Below, piece by piece: positions 1 to 6,984 of a stretch of 38,506 nucleotides of DNA. Below the pieces are notes generated by a model, which was not told the DNA's origin, did no database searches, and was given only the letters and a program-made list of their open reading frames with translations. The position numbers were made by a program, and so were the translations under genes. Each line of letters opens with the position of its first letter. Position 1 is the first letter of the stretch. The DNA comes from an uncultured Clostridia bacterium (lineage in GTDB: Bacteria > Bacillota > Clostridia > TANB77 > CAG-508), in assembly GCA_934141445.1 (NCBI GenBank), contig CAKPCF010000014.1:1-38506 (forward strand), read 5' to 3'.

Positions 1-170
1 GTTGCGTTTTTAGCTTGTGTCATTATACCATTTTCTCCAATTGTTGCATTTAAGCTTACACCTGCAAGAATCAACATTACAATTATTGAAATTACTAGTG
101 CTATTAGAGTAATAGCTTTTTGATTTTTTAATGCATCTTTGTTTTGAAATAGTTTTCTCTTTTCATTCAT
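1..170 (-). CDS. Prepilin-like (type IV pilin N-terminal) protein, 5' part only
   Basis: This is the first 56 codons of a minus-strand gene that runs off the left edge. It starts with ATG at 170, with AGGAGG about 11 bases upstream. The protein has a charged leader of about 18 residues (MNEKRKLFQNKDALKNQK) and then a hydrophobic helix (AITLIALVISIIVMLILAGV) followed by SLNATIGENGIMTQAK. This order, with ITLIALV and IGENGI, is what class III (prepilin) signal proteins of Clostridia look like: the leader is cut just before the helix and the helix packs in a pilus or pseudopilus, or anchors a surface protein. The residue before the expected cut is Ala (KA/ITLI), not the usual Gly. The rest of the protein is outside the window, so whether it is a pilin or a larger surface protein cannot be said. 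Confidence 0.75.
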   Translation of the reverse strand, partial: MNEKRKLFQNKDALKNQKAITLIALVISIIVMLILAGVSLNATIGENGIMTQAKNA

Positions 171-201
171 TTTGTATTTTCCTCCTATGTATATTTATTT
201 T

Positions 202-249
202 GAGAAAAGAACAGTTTTGAATTTTAAAATTCAAAAAAATTCTTTTCTC
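202..249 (-). promoter_or_regulatory. Two-tier hairpin in the leader of the prepilin-like gene
   Basis: A 10-bp outer stem (202-211 with 240-249) encloses a second, 14-base perfect palindrome (219-232). It lies 32 bases upstream of the prepilin-like start codon and just upstream of its ribosome site. It would fold in the 5' leader of that mRNA if transcription starts further upstream. A role in translation or mRNA stability is inference. Confidence 0.4.
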
Positions 250-340
250 TACAATCCATAAAACAAAAATACATATCCTAATGATATCTTTGTTTCTCAA
301 AAGAAAACCATTTTAAGTTTTATATTGCAAGCAACACAAA

Positions 341-362
341 TAGCACTATTTACATAGTGCTA
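341..362. repeat. Short inverted repeat (9-bp stem)
   Basis: Perfect 9-bp arms at 341-349 and 354-362 with a 4-base loop. There is no U tract on either side, so it is not an obvious terminator; it could be an operator or RNA hairpin. Confidence 0.45.
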
Positions 363-431
363 CATATATTATTAAATTGCTTCAAAATATAATGTTTTCA
401 TTAGACTTCCTTTTTATTTGTTTTTTATGGA

Positions 432-460
432 CTTACTTTAAGTACAATACTTAAAGTAAG
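432..460. repeat. Perfect 13-bp palindromic hairpin, copy 1 of a shared element
   Basis: Arms 432-444 and 448-460 pair perfectly around a 3-base loop. The core 438-456 reads TTAAGTACAATACTTAAAG, and exactly the same 19 bases occur on the opposite strand at 603-621. There is no following U tract on the plus strand. Such a compact palindrome could be the site of a dimeric regulator or an RNA hairpin. Confidence 0.6.
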
Positions 461-595
461 AATAAAAAGACATGAAATAGTATATTCTATTATACTTTCA
501 GTCTTTTATAATTTTATTCAGTTAAATTTATTTACAATTTTTAAATTGAATTGTTGACTTCAAAGCTTACTAATGATAGAATTTTTATAAATATT

Positions 596-630
596 AAAAG
601 TGCTTTAAGTATTGTACTTAACGCACTTTT
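596..630 (+). terminator. Hairpin with U tract; copy 2 of the shared palindrome
   Basis: Arms 596-611 and 615-630 pair at 15 of 16 positions around a 3-base loop and are followed by GTTTTTT on the plus strand, the form of an intrinsic terminator. No plus-strand gene is seen upstream, so it might end a short plus-strand RNA or attenuate transcription toward rqcH. Its core (603-621) is the inverted copy of 438-456. Confidence 0.45.
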
Positions 631-694
631 GTTTTTTATAAATGATTATTTTCACTCTCTATTTTCATATAAATTAGTTCAACTAAATTTGCAC

Positions 695-721
695 TTGACT
701 TTTATTAAACAAGACTATATT
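695..721 (+). promoter_or_regulatory. Possible promoter of rqcH
   Basis: TTGACT at 695-700 and TATATT at 716-721 are 15 bases apart, shorter than the ideal 17. Transcription would begin about 25 bases before the rqcH start codon and include its AAGGAGG site (741-747). Confidence 0.35.
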
Positions 722-753
722 ATTATTAAGTGATTTCATAAAGGAGGTATACT

Positions 754-2448
754 ATGGCATTCGATGGATTTGTAACAAAAGCAATTATTTCAGAATTAAA
801 TAATAATTTAATAGGTGCAAAAGTAAATAAAGTGTTACAGCCTACTAAAAATGAAATAATTCTAGAATTATATGGAAATGGTCACAATTATTCATTATTA
901 CTCTCTTGTGACCCTGAATTTTGCAGAGTTGGTCTTACAAATTATTCAAAACCTAATCCACAAAACGCATTAAATTTTTGCATGTTACTTCGTAAATATC
1001 TTGTTGGTGGAAAAATTTTAGAAATTTCAAATTATGACTTAGAAAGAACTGTTCAAATTAAATTTTCTTGTTATAATGAATTGAATGATTTAGTCACAAG
1101 AAAGCTATACATTGAAATTATGAGTAGACAAAGTAATATTATTTTGACAAACGAAAATAATATTATTATAGATAGTATAAAACATTTTGATACAAGCACT
1201 CGTGAAATGCTACCAGCGCATGAGTATGAGTTTGTTCCAATTACTAAAAAAAGTTTTATCGAGCTAAAAAATAATACAGATTTTATTGAGTTAATTCCAA
1301 CAAACATTTCTTTAAATAAATCTTTATCAAATTTATTTATTGGTTTTAGCAAAACTTTTGTTAATTCATTGCTTCATAAACTAGAAATAAATGATACAAC
1401 TTTTTCAAATGCAGATTTAATAAATTTATATAATACAATAAAAGAAATTATTTCTAATTTTGGAACAAATAAAATTTCAGCTATTACCTTTGGAAACGAT
1501 TTTACCATTTCTAATTTAGAAACAAATGAAAATTTACAAATAAATAATTTTATTGATGAATACTACTTTCTTAAAGAACAAAATACTCATTTTCAAACTG
1601 CAAAAAACAATTTATTACATATTGTTCTTGCATCTTTGAAAAAAATAACAAAGAAATTAGAAAACATCAATCAAAAGCTAAAAGAATGTAATGAAATGGA
1701 AAAATATAAGTTATATGGTGAGCTTCTTACTGCAAATTTATATAAAATAAATTCTTCATATAATTTATCAGAAATCGAAGTTGAAAATTATTACGATAAT
1801 AACAATTTAATCAAAATTCCATTAGATAAAAGTGTGTCTGTTCATAAAAATATAGATAAATTCTTCAAAAAATATAACAAATTAAAAAATGCTTTAATTA
1901 TTGTTTCAGAACAAAAAAAAGAAACAGAAAAAGAATTAGACTATATCGAAAGTATTGTATTCTCTTTGGAAAATGCTAAAAGTTTAAAAGATATCAATGA
2001 AATATATGAAGAAATTTCAGAAAATATTGTTACTAAAAAGAATGTTTACAATAAAAAACAAAATAATTTAAAAAAGAAGCAAAAAAATTCTTCTGAACAT
2101 GAACTAACCTCTATTGAATTTGAAAATTATACAATTTATATTGGAAAAAATAATATTCAAAATGATTATTTGCGTACAAAGGTTGCAAGCCCAAATGATA
2201 TATGGTTTCATGCACAAAAAATACATGGTTCTCATATTATACTTAAAAACTCTCAAAACTTACCAATTGAGGATATTCCTGAAACTGTACTTTTTGAATG
2301 TGCAAAGCTTGCAAAAGAAAATTGTAAATCAGAATTAAGCTTAAATGTTCCAATAGATTATTGCTATGTTAAATATGTAAAAAAAGCACCAGGTGCAAAA
2401 CCAGGTATGGTAATATATAGTAATTTTCAAACTATTATAGTCAAATAA
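754..2448 (+). CDS. rqcH: RqcH / NFACT-family ribosome quality control protein (FbpA/YloA type)
   Basis: RqcH binds 50S subunits carrying stalled peptidyl-tRNA and directs addition of C-terminal alanine tails, marking the failed chain for proteolysis; older annotations call it fibronectin-binding protein. At 564 residues it is close to the B. subtilis protein (about 570). The N-terminal NFACT-N domain begins MAFDGFVTKAIISEL and shows LQPTKNEIIL. The middle is a long charged coiled-coil-rich region (roughly 290-450). The C-terminal NFACT-R domain carries DIWFHAQKIHGSH and ends with GAKPGMVIYSNF. The start has AAGGAGG seven bases upstream. The conserved Asp-Arg pair needed for tailing (D97-R98 in B. 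subtilis) reads E97-R98 here. It is alone on the plus strand, convergent with the acetate kinase genes. The window also encodes YlmH, another RQC-linked S4 protein, but 31 kb away. Confidence 0.95.
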   Translation: MAFDGFVTKAIISELNNNLIGAKVNKVLQPTKNEIILELYGNGHNYSLLLSCDPEFCRVGLTNYSKPNPQNALNFCMLLRKYLVGGKILEISNYDLERTVQIKFSCYNELNDLVTRKLYIEIMSRQSNIILTNENNIIIDSIKHFDTSTREMLPAHEYEFVPITKKSFIELKNNTDFIELIPTNISLNKSLSNLFIGFSKTFVNSLLHKLEINDTTFSNADLINLYNTIKEIISNFGTNKISAITFGNDFTISNLETNENLQINNFIDEYYFLKEQNTHFQTAKNNLLHIVLASLKKITKKLENINQKLKECNEMEKYKLYGELLTANLYKINSSYNLSEIEVENYYDNNNLIKIPLDKSVSVHKNIDKFFKKYNKLKNALIIVSEQKKETEKELDYIESIVFSLENAKSLKDINEIYEEISENIVTKKNVYNKKQNNLKKKQKNSSEHELTSIEFENYTIYIGKNNIQNDYLRTKVASPNDIWFHAQKIHGSHIILKNSQNLPIEDIPETVLFECAKLAKENCKSELSLNVPIDYCYVKYVKKAPGAKPGMVIYSNFQTIIVK

Positions 2449-2460
2449 TTATACATAAAA

Positions 2461-2526
2461 AATACACCTCCGTTTAGATTATACCATAATGTCTTTTTTA
2501 TTATAGTATACTAAACGGGGTGCATT
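2461..2526. terminator. Long hairpin between convergent rqcH and ackA
   Basis: Arms 2461-2477 and about 2510-2526 pair over some 17 positions with one mismatch and one G-U pair, and inner A/T sequence extends the stem. It starts 12 bases after the rqcH stop codon and probably ends rqcH transcripts; it may work on both strands. Confidence 0.6.
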
Positions 2527-2553
2527 TCATCACTTACTGTCCTTTTATTTTAT

Positions 2554-2585
2554 AAAATAGGAAATTGTTTTACACTTCCTATTTT
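2554..2585. terminator. Hairpin terminator at the end of the pta-ackA-ackA operon
   Basis: Perfect 10-bp arms 2554-2563 and 2576-2585 with a 12-base loop. On the plus strand it is followed directly by a run of T. On the minus strand it lies 4 bases past the ackA stop and is followed by an A/T stretch. Together with the hairpin at 2461-2526 it separates the convergent transcripts. Confidence 0.55.
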
Positions 2586-2589
2586 TTTC

Positions 2590-3789
2590 TTATTTATTTT
2601 TCATAACAAGTTCATGTGTATCTCTTGCAATCATCAATTCCTCATTTGTTGGAATAACATAAACAGGAACCTTTGATTCAGATGTTGAAATACATTTTTC
2701 TTTACCTTTAACATGATTCTCTTCTTTATCCAAATCAATGCCAAGAACTTTTATATATTCACAAACTCTTTCTCTTGTTTCAAAACCATTTTCTCCAACT
2801 CCACCTGTAAATACAAGTGCATCTAATCCACCTAGAGTAACATAGTATTGTCCAATATATTGAGCTATTCTATATGCTTGACTATCTAAAGCTAATACTG
2901 AACGAGGATCATTCATTTTATATCCATCTTCAACATCTCTATAATCTGAAGAAACTCCAGAAACACCCCAAGCACCAGATTGTTTATTTAACATTTCCTC
3001 AACATCTTCTGGTTGTAGGTTTTCTTTTTTCATAATATATGGAATAATCGCTGGATCTATATCACCACTTCTTGTAGCCATTGGTATACCTGCTAATGGT
3101 GTTAATCCCATTGATGTATCTACTGAATTTCCTCTATCTATTGCACAAATTGAAGAACCTTGTCCAATATGGCAAGTAATTATTTTCATATCTTCAATAT
3201 TTCTATTCATTAACTCTGCAACTCTATTAGCTACAAATCTATGTGATGTTCCATGGAATCCATATTTTCTTATTTTGTAGCTTGTATAATATCTATATGG
3301 TATATGATAAATATAAGCTTTTGCAGGCATTGTTTGATGGAAAGCAGTATCAAATACTGCTACCATTGGTTTATTAGGTAAAACTTTTTGCGCTGCTCTT
3401 ATACCTGCTAAACCTGCTGGATTATGAAGTGGAGCTAAATCTATACATTTTTCAATTTCTTTTATTACATCTTCAGTAATAAATACAGATTCTCCAAATT
3501 TTTCTCCACCATGAACAATTCTATGTCCTACTGCTTCAATTTCGTCCAAACTACTTATTAAGTTGTTTTCTGGTTTTTGTAAAACTTCTAAAACGAATTT
3601 AATTGCTTCATCATAATCTCTAGCAATTCTTAAAATTTCAGTTTTTTCTCCTCTTATATTTAATTTAAGAGTTGTTTTCATTCCACCAATTCGTTCAAAA
3701 TTTCCCTTAACCAAACGCTCTTCATTTTCCATATCAATTAGTTGAAATTTCAAAGATGAGCTTCCGCAATTTAATACTAATATTTTCAT
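2590..3789 (-). CDS. ackA: Acetate kinase, second tandem copy
   Basis: Acetate kinase interconverts acetyl phosphate + ADP and acetate + ATP in the cytoplasm, the energy-yielding end of the Pta-AckA route. The 399 residues match the family length. Visible motifs are NCGSSSLK (phosphate loop), GHRIVHGG (substrate Arg), VFDTAFH (catalytic Asp), GFHGTSH, TRSGDIDP (catalytic Arg), FTGGVGEN (nucleotide pocket) and the C-terminal TNEEL Glu. The usual HLGNGAS motif reads HIGQGSS: Asn is replaced by Gln. It lies 38 bases after another acetate kinase gene and clearly shares ancestry with it, but the two have diverged widely, so this is an old duplication or a second acquisition rather than a recent copy. 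It is probably the last gene of a pta-ackA-ackA operon. Substrate preference (acetate against propionate or butyrate) cannot be read from the sequence. Confidence 0.95.
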   Translation of the reverse strand: MKILVLNCGSSSLKFQLIDMENEERLVKGNFERIGGMKTTLKLNIRGEKTEILRIARDYDEAIKFVLEVLQKPENNLISSLDEIEAVGHRIVHGGEKFGESVFITEDVIKEIEKCIDLAPLHNPAGLAGIRAAQKVLPNKPMVAVFDTAFHQTMPAKAYIYHIPYRYYTSYKIRKYGFHGTSHRFVANRVAELMNRNIEDMKIITCHIGQGSSICAIDRGNSVDTSMGLTPLAGIPMATRSGDIDPAIIPYIMKKENLQPEDVEEMLNKQSGAWGVSGVSSDYRDVEDGYKMNDPRSVLALDSQAYRIAQYIGQYYVTLGGLDALVFTGGVGENGFETRERVCEYIKVLGIDLDKEENHVKGKEKCISTSESKVPVYVIPTNEELMIARDTHELVMKNK

Positions 3790-3827
3790 AAAGTTTTTTC
3801 CTTTCTTGATTTATTCGCAAGTTAAAC

Positions 3828-5036
3828 TTATGCTTTCATTCCTTCAACCAAAGTTTTTGTATCTCTTGCTATAACTAATTCTTCATTAGTTGGAACAATA
3901 TATACATTTATTTTAGAATCATCAGCAGAAATTTTTATTTCTTCTCCTCTGACATTGTTCTTTTCTAAATCTAATTTTACGCCCATCCACTCTAAATTCT
4001 CACATATTTTCTTTCTAATATTTATTTGATTTTCACCAATTCCACCTGTAAATACTATTGTATCAATTCCTTTTAAAGAAACAGCATATTTAGCAACATA
4101 TTGAGCTATAGATTTTGTAAACATTTCAATAGCGATTTTAGCTTTTGGATATTTTTCTTCTTCATAAGAAGCTAATTCAATTTCTCTGAAATCTGGATTT
4201 AAACCTGTAATTCCATATAAACCTGATTTTTTATTTAATAAATTGCTTGCTTCTTTAGTTGTTAGTCCTTCTCTATCCATTATTTCTAATACAACTGATG
4301 GATCTAAATCTCCTGAACGAGTAACCATAGGGAATCCTCCTAAAGGTGTTAATCCCATTGATGTATCTATTGATTTTCCCCCATCAACAGCTGCAATACT
4401 AGCTCCTTGTCCTAAATGACATGTTACTATTTTTAAATCTTCTACTGGTTTGTTTTGTAATTCAGCAACTCTTCTTGAAACATATAAATGAGATGTTCCA
4501 TGGAATCCATATTTTCTTATTTTGTATTTTTCATACATTTCATAAGGAATTGGATACAAATAATTTTCTTGTGGAATTGTTTGATGGAATGCTGTGTCAA
4601 ATACTGCTACCATTGGCTTACCTGGCATTGCTTCTTGGCAAGCACGAATTCCTAAAATTCCAGCTGGATTATGAAGTGGTGCTAAAACAGCACATTCATT
4701 TATTTGATTTATTACTTCTTCTGTAATAATAACTGATTTATTAAATATTTCTCCACCATGAACTGTTCTGTGTCCAATAGCATCTACTTCATCTAAAGAT
4801 TTTATAACACCATAATCTTTATGAAGTAATTGCTCTAACATAACTTCAATTGCCTCTGTATGATTCATTGTAGGCTTTTTAATAACATACTTTTCTCCAT
4901 TTACTTTATGTGTTAAAAAAGCTTCTTCTTCTCCTATTCTTTCATAAGTTCCTTTTGCCATAACAGATTCATCTGTCATATCAATCAATTGATATTTTAA
5001 AGATGAGCTTCCACAATTTAATACTAAAATTTTCAT
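3828..5036 (-). CDS. ackA: Acetate kinase, first tandem copy
   Basis: Same reaction and motifs as its downstream neighbour: NCGSSSLK, GHRTVHGG, VFDTAFHQTIP, GFHGTSH, TRSGDLDP, FTGGIGEN and TNEEL. From the ATG at 5036 it is 402 residues. I prefer this start to the in-frame ATG at 5051 because GAGG lies 9 bases before 5036 and the family begins MKILVLNCGSSS. It also has HLGQGAS where HLGNGAS is normal, so both copies share the Asn-to-Gln change, which argues for duplication within this lineage. The gene follows pta with a 125-base gap that shows no clear terminator, so the pta promoter probably serves all three genes. Confidence 0.95.
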   Translation of the reverse strand: MKILVLNCGSSSLKYQLIDMTDESVMAKGTYERIGEEEAFLTHKVNGEKYVIKKPTMNHTEAIEVMLEQLLHKDYGVIKSLDEVDAIGHRTVHGGEIFNKSVIITEEVINQINECAVLAPLHNPAGILGIRACQEAMPGKPMVAVFDTAFHQTIPQENYLYPIPYEMYEKYKIRKYGFHGTSHLYVSRRVAELQNKPVEDLKIVTCHLGQGASIAAVDGGKSIDTSMGLTPLGGFPMVTRSGDLDPSVVLEIMDREGLTTKEASNLLNKKSGLYGITGLNPDFREIELASYEEEKYPKAKIAIEMFTKSIAQYVAKYAVSLKGIDTIVFTGGIGENQINIRKKICENLEWMGVKLDLEKNNVRGEEIKISADDSKINVYIVPTNEELVIARDTKTLVEGMKA

Positions 5037-5161
5037 TTTTATTATCCTCATATTTTTTATTTACAATCTTTTTAGTTTGAAATTACATTAAATAAATGAT
5101 TGCATAAGAAAATTATAATGTAACTTTATGAAATTATATACAATATATATTTAACAAATCA

Positions 5162-6157
5162 CTACATTTGTGCTTGAACAGCTGTAATTGCAATAACACC
5201 AGCTATATCTTCACTACTGCAACCTCTTGATAAGTCATTTACTGGCTTTGCAATACCTTGGCATAAAGGTCCATAAGCTTCTGCATTGCCTAATCTTTGA
5301 ACTAATTTATATCCAATATTTCCAGCATCTAAATCTGGGAATATTAAAGTATTTGCATGTCCTGCCACTTCACTACCAGGAGCTTTACTTTTAGCAACTG
5401 CAGGTACTATTGCTGCATCTAATTGTAATTCTCCATCAACTTCAAGTTCTGGATATGTTTCTTTTACTAATTTTGTAGCTTCTACAACTTTATCTACCAA
5501 TTCTGATTTAGCACTTCCTTTTGTTGAATAAGAAAGCATTGCTATTTTTGATTTCTTACCTGTTAATTTTTCATAGCTTTCACTTGATGATTTTGCAATT
5601 TCTGCTAATTCTTCTGCTGTTGGATTTTGATTTAAACCACAATCTCCAAAAACAAATACACCATCATCTGAATATTTGCAATGTGGAACTACCATAGCAA
5701 AAAATGCTGATACTAATTTTGTTCCAGGTGCTGTTTTTAATATTTGTAAAGCTGGACGCAATGTATCTGATGTTGAATGAATTGCTCCAGAAACTAATCC
5801 ATCTGCTTCTCCTAATTTCACCATCATCATTCCAAAATATACTTCATCTAAAACTGTTTCTTTTGCTTTTTCTTCTGTCATTCCTTTAGCTTTTCTAAGT
5901 TCATATAAAGCTTTAGCATATTCTTCTGATTTTTCTGATTTTTTAGGGTCTACTATTTTTGCCTTACTTAAATCTAATCCATTTTCTTTTGCCATATTTA
6001 AAATATTTTCTTCATTTCCTAAAAGAACTATATTAGCATAATCTTCTTTTAATGCAGTTCTTGCGGCTTCTAATGTTCTTATATCTGAAGCCTCTGGTAA
6101 TACAATAGTTTTTTTATCTTTTTTTGCTCTTTGTTTTATCTCTTCTATAAAATCCAT
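5162..6157 (-). CDS. pta: Phosphate acetyltransferase
   Basis: Converts acetyl-CoA + phosphate to acetyl phosphate + CoA, feeding the acetate kinases encoded just downstream. From the ATG at 6157 the protein has 331 residues, the length of the short, single-domain Pta of Firmicutes. It starts MDFIEEIKQRAKKDKKTIVLPEASDIRTLEAA and contains the family stretches DGLVSGAIHSTSDTLRPALQ, FADC-like VFGDCGLNQNPTAEELAEIA, SYSTKGSA, VDGELQLDAAIVP and ANTLIFPDLDAGNIGYKLVQR. The longer reading frame to 6229 is rejected: AGGAGG sits right before 6157, and the strong promoter at 6197-6225 lies inside that extension. Confidence 0.96.
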   Translation of the reverse strand: MDFIEEIKQRAKKDKKTIVLPEASDIRTLEAARTALKEDYANIVLLGNEENILNMAKENGLDLSKAKIVDPKKSEKSEEYAKALYELRKAKGMTEEKAKETVLDEVYFGMMMVKLGEADGLVSGAIHSTSDTLRPALQILKTAPGTKLVSAFFAMVVPHCKYSDDGVFVFGDCGLNQNPTAEELAEIAKSSSESYEKLTGKKSKIAMLSYSTKGSAKSELVDKVVEATKLVKETYPELEVDGELQLDAAIVPAVAKSKAPGSEVAGHANTLIFPDLDAGNIGYKLVQRLGNAEAYGPLCQGIAKPVNDLSRGCSSEDIAGVIAITAVQAQM

Positions 6158-6196
6158 TATTTCCTCCTTGAAGTATTTAAATCTTTTACTGGAACT

Positions 6197-6225
6197 ATTA
6201 TATAAAAATGTCGCATTAAAGTCAA
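6197..6225 (-). promoter_or_regulatory. Strong promoter of the pta-ackA-ackA operon
   Basis: On the minus strand TTGACT (6225-6220) and TATAAT (6202-6197) are exactly 17 bases apart. The start of transcription would be near 6190, giving a leader of about 33 bases to the pta ATG. This predicts constitutive, high expression. Confidence 0.85.
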
Positions 6226-6257
6226 TCAAAAGACTCCACTTTCCTTATAGTAAATTA

Positions 6258-6896
6258 TTATTTATTTTCTAAATAATAATTGCAAAATTCTTTTACAGGA
6301 CATTGCTCACATTTTGGTTTTCTAGAATCACATATTTCCCTACCATGACATACAAATATATGATTAACATCATAATAATATTCTTTTGGTATTACCTTTA
6401 ATAAATCTTGTTCAATTTTTTCTGGTTCTTTTTCACTTGAAAATCCTATTCTATTAGAAATTCTCTTTGCATGAGTATCTACTGCAATTCCTTGTGGGTT
6501 ATGAAATGCCTCCAGCATAATAACATTTGCACTTTTTCTACCAATTCCAGGTAAAGCCTGTAGTTCTTCCATAGTACTTGGAACTACACCATTATATTTT
6601 TCTACTAAAGCAATACTACAAGCTTTCATATTTTTTGCTTTATTTTTAAAGAATCCACATGAATGAATTAAATTTTCTAAATCAGAAATCTCTGCTTTAG
6701 CCATTTTCTCTGGTGTTCCATATTTTTCAAATACATAAGGAGTAACTTTATTTACTCTTTCATCTGTGCATTGAGCTGATAACATAACAGCAATTGCCAT
6801 TTCAAAAGGTGTTTTAAAGTCTAAACTACAAGTGGCATTTTTATAATATTTTTTTAATATTTCTATTATTTGTTTTGCTTCTTTTTTATTCTTCAT
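6258..6896 (-). CDS. nth: Endonuclease III (DNA glycosylase/AP lyase)
   Basis: Removes oxidised pyrimidines from DNA and cuts the backbone at the abasic site (base-excision repair). The 212 residues are the standard length. The helix-hairpin-helix reads LPGIGRKSANVI with the catalytic Lys, followed by the catalytic Asp in IAVDTHAKRISNRIG. The C-terminal iron-sulfur loop is complete: Cys-X6-Cys-X2-Cys-X5-Cys in CDSRKPKCEQCPVKEFC. The start ATG has a modest AAAGGAT site. A terminator-like hairpin separates it from the upstream membrane-protein gene, and pta with its own promoter follows. Confidence 0.95.
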   Translation of the reverse strand: MKNKKEAKQIIEILKKYYKNATCSLDFKTPFEMAIAVMLSAQCTDERVNKVTPYVFEKYGTPEKMAKAEISDLENLIHSCGFFKNKAKNMKACSIALVEKYNGVVPSTMEELQALPGIGRKSANVIMLEAFHNPQGIAVDTHAKRISNRIGFSSEKEPEKIEQDLLKVIPKEYYYDVNHIFVCHGREICDSRKPKCEQCPVKEFCNYYLENK

Positions 6897-6930
6897 TTTG
6901 TTATATCCTTTTTTGCTTAATTATTATAAA

Positions 6931-6955
6931 AGGAAAGCTACTTTGTAACTTTCCT
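6931..6955 (-). terminator. Probable terminator after the bactofilin-like gene
   Basis: 7-bp arms 6931-6937 and 6949-6955; on the minus strand the hairpin is followed by TTTTATAAT. It lies 30 bases past the stop of the 6985-8310 gene and upstream of nth. Confidence 0.55.
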
Positions 6956-6984
6956 CTTATGTTTAATATATTATTTAGTTTTAA

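Larger units (their letters stand above)
171..753. other. Divergent intergenic region with several hairpins, no convincing gene
   Basis: This 583-base AT-rich region separates the prepilin-like gene (minus) from rqcH (plus). It holds four separate inverted repeats: 202-249, 341-362, 432-460 and 596-630. The last two share the same palindrome core in opposite orientation. An open frame at 551-733 was not accepted: it has no ribosome site and a low-complexity Leu/Ile/Phe/Lys composition. The density of hairpins fits regulatory or untranslated RNA sequence, but I recognise no known riboswitch. Confidence 0.6.

Noticed and set aside
551..733. 60-codon plus-strand open frame before rqcH
   Set aside because: No ribosome site, low-complexity composition, and it overlaps the hairpin at 596-630 and the likely rqcH promoter.
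5037..5051. Upstream ATG extending the first acetate kinase
   Set aside because: The extra five residues have no ribosome site before them and the family begins at MKILVLNCGSSS (5036), which has GAGG at a good distance.
5052..5161. TATAAT-like sequences between pta and ackA as a separate promoter
   Set aside because: Two TATAAT matches exist on the minus strand, but neither has a -35 box at 16-18 bases; in this A/T sequence they are expected by chance.
6158..6229. N-terminal extension of Pta
   Set aside because: It would run through the strong promoter (6197-6225) and the AGGAGG site of the accepted start.
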